Shown: in pieces, positions 26,277-33,831 of the stretch
Numbering within the stretch: the first letter of the stretch is position 1
Layout: each line of letters opens with the position of its first letter
Source of the DNA: Bacillota bacterium
Lineage (GTDB): Bacteria > Bacillota > Clostridia > Acetivibrionales > DSM-1351
Length of the DNA: 35,565 nucleotides
Assembly (NCBI GenBank): GCA_023417285.1
Contig: JAEZFR010000113.1
Location: 1 to 35,565 of the forward strand
Reading direction: 5' to 3'
Translations under genes and position numbers: made by a program
Notes under the pieces: generated by a model
What the model was told of the DNA's origin: nothing
Seen by the model: only the letters and a program-made list of their open reading frames with translations
Databases searched by the model: none

Positions 26277-27242
26277 ATGATTGATGTTGTAGCTCTTGGT
26301 GAACTCCTAATTGATTTTACACAAATTAGGTCGGAGGATGATTCAGTTAAGCGCTTTGAACAGAATCCAGGCGGTGCTCCAGCTAATGTTCTAGCAGTAC
26401 TATCGAAGTTTGGAACTAAATGTGCTTTCATTGGGAAGGTTGGAGAGGACGTATTTGGAGAATTTTTGAGAAAACAGCTTTTAGACCTTTCTATAGATTG
26501 CCGAAATCTAATTTCAGATCCAGATCATAATACAACCTTGGCATTTGTTACCTTGGACGATAGGGGAGACAGAAGTTTCAGTTTTTATAGGAATCATGGT
26601 GCGGATATATGTCTTTGCGAAGAAGAGATTGATTTAGAGATAATTGAGCAATGCAAGATTTTTCACTTCGGAACCTTATCAATGACCCATGAGCCTTCAC
26701 TATCTGCCACTATGAAAGCTGTAGAATATGCTAAGGGCTGTGGGAAAATTATCTCTTTTGATCCAAATTACAGAGCGCTGTTATGGAGCAATGAGGATAA
26801 TGCTATAAAAGCAATGAAAACGGGACTGAAATATGCGAATATTGCAAAGCTTTCTCTTGAAGAGGCACAAATGGTTACTGGGAAAGTAACGCCTGAGGAC
26901 TGCTTGAGAGAACTTCTTAATTTTGATTTGAGTCTTGCAGCAATAACAATGGGGCCTGAGGGTTGTATGTATGCTACAAACAAATATATGGCCTCTTTTC
27001 CTGAGTATCCAGCTGATGTAAAAGATACAACTGGGGCTGGAGATACTTTTTGGGGAACTGTTTTATACGGATTATTGAATAATGGCACAGATTTAAATAG
27101 TATTACACAAAATAAACTTGAGGAAATTATACTTATGGCTAATATTGCTGCAGGTATGAGTACAGAAAAAAAAGGCGCAATACCATCAATCCCAGATTTA
27201 TCTAGAGTAAGGGCGGCCTTTGATGATTTAAGTAGTAAATAA
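26277..27242 (+). CDS. PfkB-family sugar kinase, fructokinase-like
   Basis: A 321-residue ribokinase-fold kinase. It opens MIDVVALGELLIDF, then NPGGAPANVLAVLSKFG (the GGAPAN signature typical of fructokinases) and ends with DTTGAGDTF, whose D256 is the catalytic base. The likely reaction is ATP plus D-fructose to fructose 6-phosphate. Together with the allulose epimerase at 6749 this gives a short route from allulose to glycolysis. The ATG at 26277 is chosen; an in-frame TTG at 26256 would add seven residues not seen in relatives. The ribosome binding site is weak (AGAAAG), so expression may depend on coupling to the gene before it. Last gene of the operon, followed by a terminator. Confidence 0.85.
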   Translation: MIDVVALGELLIDFTQIRSEDDSVKRFEQNPGGAPANVLAVLSKFGTKCAFIGKVGEDVFGEFLRKQLLDLSIDCRNLISDPDHNTTLAFVTLDDRGDRSFSFYRNHGADICLCEEEIDLEIIEQCKIFHFGTLSMTHEPSLSATMKAVEYAKGCGKIISFDPNYRALLWSNEDNAIKAMKTGLKYANIAKLSLEEAQMVTGKVTPEDCLRELLNFDLSLAAITMGPEGCMYATNKYMASFPEYPADVKDTTGAGDTFWGTVLYGLLNNGTDLNSITQNKLEEIILMANIAAGMSTEKKGAIPSIPDLSRVRAAFDDLSSK

Positions 27243-27273
27243 TTATATAACAAAATGACAGATTTAAATAATT

Positions 27274-27325
27274 AAAATGGGGCTTATGCAATGTTTACTT
27301 AAATAGATGCAGGGCCCTATTTTTT
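27274..27325 (+). terminator. Terminator of the FAD-dehydrogenase operon
   Basis: The outer stem is ATGGGGC (27277-27283) with GCCCTAT (27314-27320), the inner pairing TGCA (27287-27290) with TGCA (27308-27311), and TTTTTTC follows. It is placed 32 bp after the kinase stop. Confidence 0.7.
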
Positions 27326-27415
27326 CGATTTAGATTAGGTCTTTATATCCCGTTATGATTGTTTCAAAACTATACAAATTAATTTTGTAGTTCATTTTGT
27401 TTCTCAAATATGAAG

Positions 27416-27437
27416 TTTAGGAAACAGTTTTCTTAAA
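27416..27437. promoter_or_regulatory. Operator-like palindrome O1 upstream of the LacI-kinase fusion
   Basis: TTTAGGAAA (27416-27424), four bases, then TTTCTTAAA (27429-27437), one mismatch from perfect. Same arms and spacing as O2. It lies about 110 bp upstream of the promoter. Confidence 0.65.
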
Positions 27438-27536
27438 CAAAGATAATTACTTATTCCATTTTTTGTTATTAAGGATAAAAGTATTATCAAAAAAAGAAAA
27501 AAATAATAAAAAAATATAATAATTTAACAAATATTA

Positions 27537-27564
27537 TTGACTTTTTCAAAAAAATATAGATAAT
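27537..27564 (+). promoter_or_regulatory. Promoter of the LacI-kinase/nucleoside hydrolase operon
   Basis: -35 TTGACT (27537-27542), 16-bp spacer and -10 GATAAT (27559-27564). It is preceded by an A-rich tract (about 27487-27530) likely to be bent. Confidence 0.6.
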
Positions 27565-27580
27565 ACATGCAAGAAATTGG

Positions 27581-27602
27581 TTTAGGAAAAATATTTCCTA
27601 AA
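27581..27602. promoter_or_regulatory. Operator-like palindrome O2 just before the LacI-kinase start
   Basis: A perfect inverted repeat: TTTAGGAAA (27581-27589), four bases, TTTCCTAAA (27594-27602). It lies between the transcript start and the coding region. Its centre is 165 bp from that of O1. It probably binds the product of the gene it precedes. Confidence 0.75.
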
Positions 27603-27616
27603 TTATGAGGTGTTTG

Positions 27617-29491
27617 ATGAATATAAAGGAGATCGCATTGCTAGCAGGAGTCTCAGTCTCAACCGTCTCAAAAGTAATAAATGCAAAGGATTTCAATATT
27701 AGCAAAGCGACGAGAGACCGTGTAATGAAAGTTGTAAAGGAGTGTAATTATACTCCTTATGCTGGAGTACATACACTTAAAAAAACAAGATCCTTGCTAC
27801 TTGGAGTTATGTTAAGCAAACAGCCAGGGCACGAGCTAATACTTTCAGGTATTGTTGAGTCCGCCAAAGCTAATGGATATACCACTGTCCTATTTTCAGC
27901 AGATACTCCAGAGGAAGAATATAAAGGCATTACAATGCTTTGTTCACATAATGTAGATGGAATTATTTGGGACAAACTAACTAATTCATATAGTAAATGT
28001 GAAAGTCAATTGATTGATCAGCAGATACCATACTTTATTGTAGATTGTTACAATGCTCCAACCCCAGAGAGAGGAGGCATTGACTATTCAAGACTTGCTT
28101 ATAATGCAACTCAAATGTTGGTAAAGCATAAACATCAAAAGATAGGCTGTTTGGTAAAAAATAATGGTATTAGAGAGCGAAGGTTTCAAAAAGGTTTTGA
28201 GCAATGCCTTTTTGATAATAAGTTTCCCTTTGATGCAAATATGCTTTGCATAGTCAAAGAAAACTCATTAGACATTTCTGCACTTATACATAATTATACT
28301 GGTATTATATGCTTTGATACATGTTTAGCAGTTAAAATTTATGAGCATGCGGTATACAATAATATAAAAATACCAAGGGATATTTCTCTCGTAAGCTTAG
28401 TTAAGGATCCAAATGAAATATATCTTCTTCCAAAGCTTTCTTCAATTCAATTGCCCTTTTATGAACTTGGAGAATATGCTTGCAGAAGGCTGATTGCCAA
28501 GGTAGAAAAAACACGAATCCCTGAAATACCGTTCAAATGCGACAAAAAGGTTGAAAGTGAAAGCAGCATTGATGTTCCAATAACGGTGCGTAATAAAAAA
28601 ATAGTTGTAGTGGGTGCTATAAATATGGATACACTGCTTAACCTTGGACAGGTACCACAAATAGGTGAAACCATTACTACAAAGAAAAGAGCGACCATTC
28701 CAGGAGGGAAAGGCGTTAACCAAGCAATTGGTGCAGCTAAGCTGGGAGCAGAGGTATATTTAATTGGAAAATTAGGTAAGGACTATGAAGCAAGTGTACT
28801 GTATGATTTCTTGAAGATTAATAACGTAAATATTGAAGGAGTTTCTACAAGCACAGTAGTGGCTACTGGACATGCATATGTATATGTAAAAGATAATGGC
28901 GAAAGTGCAATAGTTGTTTATGAAGGAGCAAACAATCAACTATCTCCAAAGGATATTGAAATGCATAGGGATATGTTTGATAATGCAAGCTTTTGTTTGC
29001 TCCAGACAGAGATAAATCCTGAGACAGTTGAGTGCGCTGCAAAGACTGCACGCAAATGTGGTGCAAAGGTAATTTTGAAGCCATGTGCAGTTACATCGAT
29101 TAGCGATGGTCTTATTAAAAATGTTGATATATTTATGCCGAATCGTAATGAAATAGAAGAGCTATGTCCAGAAAAAAAATCTTTGGAGGAAAAAGCGCAA
29201 CATTTTTTAAATCGTGGTGCACAACACGTCATAGTGACCCTGGATCGTGACGGATGCTACTTAAAGGATAATAAGCATTCAATGTATTTTGAAGCAGCTG
29301 ATTTTGAAGCAGTTGATACTACAGGAGCAGCAGATGCATTTGCTGCAACATTGGCGGTATACCTTTCTAAAAATTATGATATACGTACCTCAATTAAATA
29401 TGCTACATATGCAGCTGGTTTTTCTATAACAACACAGGGAGTACCTCCTGCGTTAGTAGACAAAAGCACTTTAGATTTGTTAGACATATAA
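27617..29491 (+). CDS. LacI-type repressor fused to a ribokinase-like PfkB kinase
   Basis: A 624-residue fusion. Residues 1-50 are a LacI helix-turn-helix (MNIKEIALLAGVSVSTVSKVINA). Residues 55-320 form a periplasmic-binding-like ligand domain. From about 328 (NKKIVVVGAINMDTLLNLGQVPQIGE) to the end is a full ribokinase domain with IPGGKGVNQAIGAAKLGA and DTTGAADAF, where D573 is the catalytic base. The residue before it is Ala where ribokinases have Gly. It is known as a recurrent architecture in Clostridia and should couple gene control to a sugar or its phosphorylation. The ATG at 27617 is chosen because LacI proteins start there and GAGGTG precedes it. The ATG at 27605 lies on that ribosome binding site. 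Confidence 0.92.
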   Translation: MNIKEIALLAGVSVSTVSKVINAKDFNISKATRDRVMKVVKECNYTPYAGVHTLKKTRSLLLGVMLSKQPGHELILSGIVESAKANGYTTVLFSADTPEEEYKGITMLCSHNVDGIIWDKLTNSYSKCESQLIDQQIPYFIVDCYNAPTPERGGIDYSRLAYNATQMLVKHKHQKIGCLVKNNGIRERRFQKGFEQCLFDNKFPFDANMLCIVKENSLDISALIHNYTGIICFDTCLAVKIYEHAVYNNIKIPRDISLVSLVKDPNEIYLLPKLSSIQLPFYELGEYACRRLIAKVEKTRIPEIPFKCDKKVESESSIDVPITVRNKKIVVVGAINMDTLLNLGQVPQIGETITTKKRATIPGGKGVNQAIGAAKLGAEVYLIGKLGKDYEASVLYDFLKINNVNIEGVSTSTVVATGHAYVYVKDNGESAIVVYEGANNQLSPKDIEMHRDMFDNASFCLLQTEINPETVECAAKTARKCGAKVILKPCAVTSISDGLIKNVDIFMPNRNEIEELCPEKKSLEEKAQHFLNRGAQHVIVTLDRDGCYLKDNKHSMYFEAADFEAVDTTGAADAFAATLAVYLSKNYDIRTSIKYATYAAGFSITTQGVPPALVDKSTLDLLDI

Positions 29492-29519
29492 ACAACAATT
29501 AAAAAGGAGGCAAAAATTT

Positions 29520-30437
29520 ATGCTTATTGATAATAAAAGGATGATGGAACGGTTACAAAAACCCAAAGGAATTGTAGATGTAGTTTTTGATACAGATACA
29601 TATAACGAAATAGATGACCAGTATGCGTTGGCCTATTTAATTAAGAATACTGATAAATTAAATATAAAAGCCATTTATGCAGCACCGTTCCTAAATGATA
29701 AAAGTTCAAGCCCATTGGATGGTATGGAAAAAAGTTATCAAGAGATAATGAATATTTTGTCCTTGATGGAATGCGACGAGCTTAAGAATTTAGTACATAA
29801 AGGTTCGGATAGTTTTTTAATCAATGAAAATACACCTGTATATTCTGATGCTGCAAATGATCTTGTTAACCGTGCAATGGAGTATAGTGAAGCAAACCCA
29901 CTTTACGTGATTGCAGTAGGGGCCATTACAAATGTTGCTTCTGCATTACTAATAAAACCTGAAATAAAAGATAGGATAGTACTGATATGGCTTGGAGGTA
30001 ACGCCTATCACTGGCATGATAATAAGGAGTTTAACTTATACCAGGATGTTGCGGGAGCAAGAATTGTTTTTGGATGTGGTGTTCCGTTAGTACAGCTACC
30101 ATGTATGGGAGTTGTATCTGCTTTCACTATAGGAGGCCCCGAACTTGAATACTGGCTGCGTGGGAAAAACAAGCTATGTGATTATCTAGTAGATGTTACC
30201 ACAGCCGAAGCAAAGAGATGCAATGGAGGTGAATTCTGGACAAGGCCTATCTGGGATGTTACTGCGGTAGCATGGCTCCTTGAGGACGACTATATGCTAG
30301 AATGCTTTGAACCTAGTCCTATACCTGAATATAACAATACATACACTTTTAATAAAGACCGGCATTTGATCAAATATGTTTATCACATAAAAAGAGATTC
30401 TTTGTTTGAAGATTTATTAACAAAGCTAGCAAGGTAA
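29520..30437 (+). CDS. Inosine-uridine-type nucleoside hydrolase
   Basis: A 305-residue calcium-dependent N-ribohydrolase. The metal-binding signature is D24-T-D26 then D32-D33 (DTDTYNEIDDQYAL), with two residues more between the Asp pairs than in the classical DxDPGxDD form. EFNLYQDVAGARIVF and IWDVTAVAWLL carry the later Asn and Asp ligands. It splits a nucleoside, or a related N-glycoside, into base and sugar in the cytoplasm. It sits between the LacI-kinase fusion and an importer with a ribokinase beyond, matching import, hydrolysis and phosphorylation of ribose. The ATG follows AAAGGAGG at nine bases. Confidence 0.88.
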   Translation: MLIDNKRMMERLQKPKGIVDVVFDTDTYNEIDDQYALAYLIKNTDKLNIKAIYAAPFLNDKSSSPLDGMEKSYQEIMNILSLMECDELKNLVHKGSDSFLINENTPVYSDAANDLVNRAMEYSEANPLYVIAVGAITNVASALLIKPEIKDRIVLIWLGGNAYHWHDNKEFNLYQDVAGARIVFGCGVPLVQLPCMGVVSAFTIGGPELEYWLRGKNKLCDYLVDVTTAEAKRCNGGEFWTRPIWDVTAVAWLLEDDYMLECFEPSPIPEYNNTYTFNKDRHLIKYVYHIKRDSLFEDLLTKLAR

Positions 30438-30495
30438 GATTATGAATAGTAATTAATAGCTATTTGCTGTTAAATAAATAAAAAGGAGAAAAAAT

Positions 30496-31827
30496 ATGAA
30501 AAAGGTATGCACAATTGTTCTTTTGCTTGCTATGGCAACAACTATGTTCGGATGCACAAAAGCATCCGATAATGCTCAATCATCCTCTTCTACTTCCCAA
30601 GTATCTTCAGAAAAAAGCACAGACAAGTCAGGGTCTAAAAAAATTGTTTGGCTAACAGAAACCGTAAAGGAAAATCAGGAAATACTTGACAACTTTGAAA
30701 AAGCTACAGGTATCAAGGTAGTAGGTGAATACGTATCATTTAATGATCTGTTTGAAACCATTGAAGTAAAAATTGCTTCAGGCTCTAAGGAATACGATGT
30801 AATCAGTGTAGATGGTCCAATGGTAGCTGCTTACGCTACTCGTGGTTATATTTCTCCGTTGGACGAGTTTTTTACAGAGGATGAGAAAAAACAGTTTATT
30901 ACATCAAGTCTGAATGCTGGGACATGGGATGGTAAATTCTATTCACCACCTATGGCAACATCAGCACAGCTACTTTGGTATAACACAGAATTACTAAAAC
31001 AAGCAGGTATAACTATTCCTGAAGGAGATCCAAATAATCGTCTCACATGGGAAGAAATAGAGAAAATGGCAAAGGACACTTTAGCTGTTGTTGATCCGGA
31101 TAAGTCCAAAGGCATATCTGGAATACAGTTCCAGCAAGTAAGCCGTACATATCAGATGTGTGCTCTTGCCAATAGTATGGGGGGGAAGAACATAGGAGAC
31201 GACGGTTTTACGGTTGATGGTATCATCAATAATAAAGCATGGGTAGATGCATTGACATGGATGCAGGGACTTTATACCAACGGACTCTCAGCAAGAGGTG
31301 TTACAGCAGACGAAGTTCCTAACTATTTTAATTCAGGAAAAATTGTCTTTATGGCAGGGGGTACATGGACAGCCGCTGCTTGTGATGCAGCAGGAATGAA
31401 GACATATGGATGGACTTATGCACCAGCATTTAAGGGTTATGAAAATAATGTATCAACCGGTACGGGAAGCTGGCATTTTGGTGTTAATGCCGCTTCAGAA
31501 AATATCAAGGAAGCAGCAGAATTTATAAAATATATGAGTCTTGGTGAAGGCAGTGACAAATACCTTGATTGGATAGGTGATATGCCTGCAAGAGAAAGCA
31601 AAATCAAAGAGATTCTAGAAAATCCTGATGCTCCTGGATACCTTAAGGTAGGTGCTTATGAAGCAGCTAATACAGCTGTTCCAAGAGCGCTAACACCTGG
31701 TTACTCTGAGTATAGCACTATAATGGATGCGACTTTTGAAAATATCCGTAACGGCTCAGAAGTTAAGGGGGCACTTGATAGTGCAGTTGAACAAATCAAT
31801 TCAGCTATGGGAAAATATAAAAAATAA
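30496..31827 (+). CDS. ABC importer solute-binding lipoprotein (CUT1 type)
   Basis: A 443-residue lipoprotein. The signal peptide ends MATTMFGC with Cys20 as the lipid site; the lipobox is less standard than that of the first binding protein. A Ser-rich linker follows, then a family 1 binding fold with the usual ATGIKVVGEYVSFNDLFETIEVKIASG and GMKTYGWTYAPAF regions. Length and sequence fit the CUT1 group rather than the BmpA-type nucleoside binders, so it may bind a sugar or a bulky nucleoside analogue. The partner permeases begin 179 bp downstream, after two hairpins. The ATG follows AAAAGGAGAA. Confidence 0.9.
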   Translation: MKKVCTIVLLLAMATTMFGCTKASDNAQSSSSTSQVSSEKSTDKSGSKKIVWLTETVKENQEILDNFEKATGIKVVGEYVSFNDLFETIEVKIASGSKEYDVISVDGPMVAAYATRGYISPLDEFFTEDEKKQFITSSLNAGTWDGKFYSPPMATSAQLLWYNTELLKQAGITIPEGDPNNRLTWEEIEKMAKDTLAVVDPDKSKGISGIQFQQVSRTYQMCALANSMGGKNIGDDGFTVDGIINNKAWVDALTWMQGLYTNGLSARGVTADEVPNYFNSGKIVFMAGGTWTAAACDAAGMKTYGWTYAPAFKGYENNVSTGTGSWHFGVNAASENIKEAAEFIKYMSLGEGSDKYLDWIGDMPARESKIKEILENPDAPGYLKVGAYEAANTAVPRALTPGYSEYSTIMDATFENIRNGSEVKGALDSAVEQINSAMGKYKK

Positions 31828-31834
31828 ATCGACT

Positions 31835-31908
31835 TTAGAGATTGGCGGTAATTATTTTACCGCCAACCCTCTAATGTTAAAGTAACTGCCTATACGCAGT
31901 TACTTTAA
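31835..31908 (+). promoter_or_regulatory. Two tandem hairpins between binding protein and permease genes
   Basis: Hairpin 1: TTGGCGGTAA (31842-31851) with TTACCGCCAA (31857-31866), extended by TTAGAG/CTCTAA. Hairpin 2: 13 perfect base pairs, 31877-31889 with 31896-31908. Neither is followed by a proper U-run. They probably favour the binding protein message over the permeases. Confidence 0.65.
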
Positions 31909-32006
31909 TAAATTTAATAAAAAACATATATTTACTGATGTAAGAGATATTGAATTGACTAACAATTCATTAGTATAGATTAAATTCGGACTTACCGGGG
32001 TGAAAA

Positions 32007-32864
32007 ATGGATAACATGTTTGGGAAGGTCAAGGCTATACCATATATATTAATATTACCTGCTTTTATTCTCATTGTTGTTTTTAAGATTTATCCCATAA
32101 TTTCAACATTGATGGAAAGCCTTATAGTAAAGGATACATTTACATTAGGTACTTATGAAATAATCTTTAAAGATATAACATTCTGGAAATCTCTATGGGT
32201 AACAATAAAGATTAATATTATTATGATCCCATTACAAATATTTATAGCATTTTGTCTTGCTCTGTTGGTTAATACAACAGTTACTGGTATAGGCGTTTTT
32301 CGGACAATATTTTATTTGCCTGTAACTGTCTCACTTACTGTTGCAACTATTGTTTGGAATTTGATGCTTAGTCCCAACAATGGTGTTATAAACAGCATTT
32401 TGGGTGTTTTTGGTATTCAGCAGCAGGACTTCTTAGTTAGTAAAACTCAGGCGCTTTGGTGCATTGTATTAATAGCTACATGGAAGGGTGTCGGATATTG
32501 GATGATGTTTATTCTCGCTGGGTTAAAGAATGTGGATGCTAGCATTTATGAAGCTGCAAAGATTGATGGGGCCAATTGGCTTAAAACTGTAGTTAAAATT
32601 ACGGTGCCTTTAATTAAAAAAGTATTACTATTTGTATTTGTTGCGAATACGTCTACAAATCTATTACTATTTGTACCTATGCAAATTGTTACACAGGGTG
32701 GGCCAGAAGGAAGCACAAATGTTTTGATGTATGAAGCATATAAATCTGCATTTAAGTTTGCTGACCGCCCTAGATCAGCAGCCATTGTTACTGTATTGCT
32801 TATATTGATTTCTATAATATGTGCTATTCAGTTTAAGCTCATGTCAAATAAAAAGGAGGCCTAA
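32007..32864 (+). CDS. ABC importer permease 1 (MalF/UgpA-like)
   Basis: A 285-residue membrane protein with six helices and the EAA loop IYEAAKIDGANWLKTVVKITVPLI. It is the CUT1 first permease, working with the following gene product and the lipoprotein at 30496. No ATPase gene is present in the window. The ATG follows GGGGTGAAAA. Confidence 0.9.
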   Translation: MDNMFGKVKAIPYILILPAFILIVVFKIYPIISTLMESLIVKDTFTLGTYEIIFKDITFWKSLWVTIKINIIMIPLQIFIAFCLALLVNTTVTGIGVFRTIFYLPVTVSLTVATIVWNLMLSPNNGVINSILGVFGIQQQDFLVSKTQALWCIVLIATWKGVGYWMMFILAGLKNVDASIYEAAKIDGANWLKTVVKITVPLIKKVLLFVFVANTSTNLLLFVPMQIVTQGGPEGSTNVLMYEAYKSAFKFADRPRSAAIVTVLLILISIICAIQFKLMSNKKEA

Positions 32865-32868
32865 GAAG

Positions 32869-33711
32869 ATGAATAATTATAAATCTATAAAGAATTTGTT
32901 TATTTATTGTGGTCTTATAGTTATCACAGTTGTAACTGTTTTTCCATTACTCTGGTGTCTTTCGGCCTCATTGAGAAGTGATACTGAATTTTTTAAATAT
33001 ATAACACCATTCTCTATCAACACCCTTATACCTATAGATTTTACTTTGGATTCATATATTTTGTTATTTACCAAGTTCAACTTTGCGCGCCCTATTATTA
33101 ATACTGTTGTCGTTTCTTTAGCAACAACAATTGGAGGCTGTCTTCTTAACAGTGTAGCTGCTTTTGCATTTGCATGCTTTAAATTTAAATTTAAAAACGT
33201 TTTATTTGCTATCTTTCTAGTTTCATTTATGGTTCCATTCGAGGCTATATCACTTCCTCTTTATAAAGTCGTCAGTGGTTTGGGATGGATGAATACTTAC
33301 GCAGGCATGATAGTCCCTACTATAGCAAGTGGCTTAGTACTATTTTTATTTACACAATTTTTTAGAGACATACCCCCCAGTATACTAGAAGCGGCTAGAG
33401 TAGACGGTGCTAATTTATCTCAGATATTTACAAAGATAGTTTTACCATCTTCAATCACAGTGTTTATAACTGCTTCATTAATAATATTTATGGATCAGTG
33501 GAACGCTTACCTATGGCCATTACTTGTTGCACGCTCAAAGGATATACAAACTATTCAAATTGCATTGTCAGCATTTAAAATGGAAAGGGTAACACTATGG
33601 TCATGCCTATATGCAGGTTCGATGATATCTGCAATTGTACCGCTAGGGTTGTTCCTACCAACACAAAAGTACTTTGTACAAGGGATTACCAGTAGTGGTG
33701 TAAAAGGATAA
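32869..33711 (+). CDS. ABC importer permease 2 (MalG/UgpE-like)
   Basis: A 280-residue membrane permease with six helices, EAA loop ILEAARVDGANLSQIFTKIVLP and the typical C-terminus QKYFVQGITSSGVKG. The ATG at 32869 follows AAGGAGG four bases after the previous stop. An upstream in-frame start at 32821 would overlap the preceding gene and add non-homologous residues. Tightly coupled to permease 1. Confidence 0.9.
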   Translation: MNNYKSIKNLFIYCGLIVITVVTVFPLLWCLSASLRSDTEFFKYITPFSINTLIPIDFTLDSYILLFTKFNFARPIINTVVVSLATTIGGCLLNSVAAFAFACFKFKFKNVLFAIFLVSFMVPFEAISLPLYKVVSGLGWMNTYAGMIVPTIASGLVLFLFTQFFRDIPPSILEAARVDGANLSQIFTKIVLPSSITVFITASLIIFMDQWNAYLWPLLVARSKDIQTIQIALSAFKMERVTLWSCLYAGSMISAIVPLGLFLPTQKYFVQGITSSGVKG

Positions 33712-33831
33712 TTGATTTAAATAAAAGCGGGTATTAATGTGAAATATCTAAAATAAGTAATAAAAGGGGGACCGAGTTCATGCCAGTACTTTAATGGAGC
33801 TTTGTGCTAAATACGGGGTATGGATATATAA

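Noticed and set aside
33781..33795. Four-codon ORF (MPVL) before the ribokinase as a regulatory leader
   Set aside because: The ribosome binding site is about 10 bp away, there are no hairpins and no codon pattern; chance is more likely.
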